A DNA stretch of 64,000 nucleotides from Paraburkholderia hiiakae (GTDB taxonomy: Bacteria > Pseudomonadota > Gammaproteobacteria > Burkholderiales > Burkholderiaceae). The notes below the pieces were generated by a model. That model did no database searches. It worked only from the letters and a program-made list of their open reading frames with translations, and was not told where the DNA came from. Positions 63,555 through 64,000 of the stretch are shown here, piece by piece. Position numbers and translations under genes: made by a program. The stretch spans positions 185,729 to 249,728 of the forward strand of contig NZ_CAJHCQ010000014.1 in NCBI RefSeq assembly GCF_904848665.1. The letters run 5' to 3'. How positions within the stretch are numbered: the stretch's first letter is position 1; each line of letters opens with the position of its first letter.

Positions 63555-63917
63555 GATGTGCACCTCGGTTTGATATGCGGCTGTGTCGGAAAAAGAACGG
63601 CACCTGCTGGCAATCGACTCGATCTGGGGCAATTGTTGGCGCCCAAAAATGCTTCGAGGAGGCGGGAAGAAGACAAAAAAGGGGATAGTGCGTACGGCCT
63701 CGGGAATGACCTGGTGCAGGTTGAATGGAAGAAGCTGGATTGGCGGGAAAGACAGGAGCGCTCGGGACGTTGATGTACGACCAGGGCGAGAAAATGGCGC
63801 TGTACTAGAAGCTCGCCGAGGCTACGGGTAGCGGGCGCACGTGGAAAGTGGTGCTGTCCGTGGATTTTTATAATTTAACATAAGCTTATTTATCGACATT
63901 TTTAATGTTAGGGCTTT
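63555..63917. other. intergenic upstream of permease, IS-like right flank
   Basis: About 360 bp without a recognised gene. It holds the AT-rich 14-mer ATAATTTAACATAA at 63870-63883, which is repeated at 34092-34105. Confidence 0.4.
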
Positions 63918-63920
63918 TTT

Positions 63921-63963
63921 GAAATGTCCGGTTCTGGCTCATTAGAAATGTCCGATTCCTGCC
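63921..63963. repeat. direct repeats at right edge, possible IS end
   Basis: GAAATGTCCGGTTCTGGC (63921-63938) and AGAAATGTCCGATTCCTGCC (63944-63963) are related repeats about 24 bp apart. Repeated short motifs of this kind occur at ends of IS21-type elements; the body would lie past the window edge. Confidence 0.4.
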
Positions 63964-64000
63964 CTGGTTGACGCGCACGCTCGCGTGAGGCGTCGACCAG

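Noticed and set aside
1..64000. CRISPR arrays, tRNA and rRNA genes
   Set aside because: No regularly spaced repeats and no tRNA- or rRNA-like stretches were seen on either strand.

Overview
The window looks like part of a secondary replicon or genomic-island-rich region of a Burkholderiales bacterium, most likely Paraburkholderia, Caballeronia or a relative. This rests on the GC-rich codon use, two OmpC-type porins, DUF3331 proteins, PuuP/AcuI-type gene sets and many LysR, AraC and HxlR regulators. There are no rRNA, tRNA, CRISPR or phage structural genes. It is a patchwork of catabolic operons joined by decayed insertion sequences.

Left part (1-19.2 kb): a cut alpha/beta hydrolase, an mmsB-type dehydrogenase, a dienelactone hydrolase, an ohr plus exported hydrolase pair below a large winged-helix/NB-ARC/TPR regulator, a thiamine-dependent 2-oxo-acid decarboxylase followed by D-lactate dehydrogenase with a nearby LysR gene, katG, a DUF3331 protein and an epoxide-hydrolase-like enzyme. 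A 30-45 bp hairpin motif recurs four times in gaps here.

Centre (19.2-32.2 kb): the most coherent system. Three transcription units carry the same pair of 13-bp palindromes (TTGCA-N3-TGCAA) spaced 41-42 bp centre to centre. They are MHS transporter-hydrolase-HxlR; flavin monooxygenase (with an N-terminal NTF2-like domain)-aldehyde dehydrogenase; and enoyl-CoA hydratase-SDR-SDR. Together they look like one uncharacterised catabolic regulon: uptake, oxygenation, hydrolysis, and oxidation of alcohol and aldehyde to an acid or CoA ester. A divergent HxlR/isochorismatase-like operon, with its own perfect 10-bp-arm inverted repeat, lies inside it.

Porin and uptake part (32.7-39 kb): two porins, a small cupin, and an M20 amidohydrolase-DUF3311-sodium/solute symporter operon.

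Scar zone (39-47.5 kb): an IS6-type pseudogene fused to an IS701-type fragment, an IS110-type fragment, a truncated TetR copy with two adjacent stop codons facing an intact TetR paralogue, an AraC gene, a second ohr, a BON protein, a second DUF3331 gene, a truncated HxlR pseudogene, a UvrD helicase scrap and a second IS6-type pseudogene.

Right part (47.5-63.6 kb): a LysR/CaiB/acyl-CoA dehydrogenase locus in which a deletion has fused the 3'-truncated dehydrogenase to a 5'-truncated CitMHS transporter; a lipoprotein; then an eight-gene, GC-rich, co-directional cluster (PuuP-like permease, class III aminotransferase, PuuC-like aldehyde dehydrogenase, AcuI, enoyl-CoA hydratase, acyl-CoA ligase, OsmC, AraC regulator) that probably degrades an amine through an acyl-CoA. 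The right edge carries short direct repeats that may be an IS terminus.

All calls come from reading the sequence and its translations; no database search was run, and family names rest on recognised motifs.
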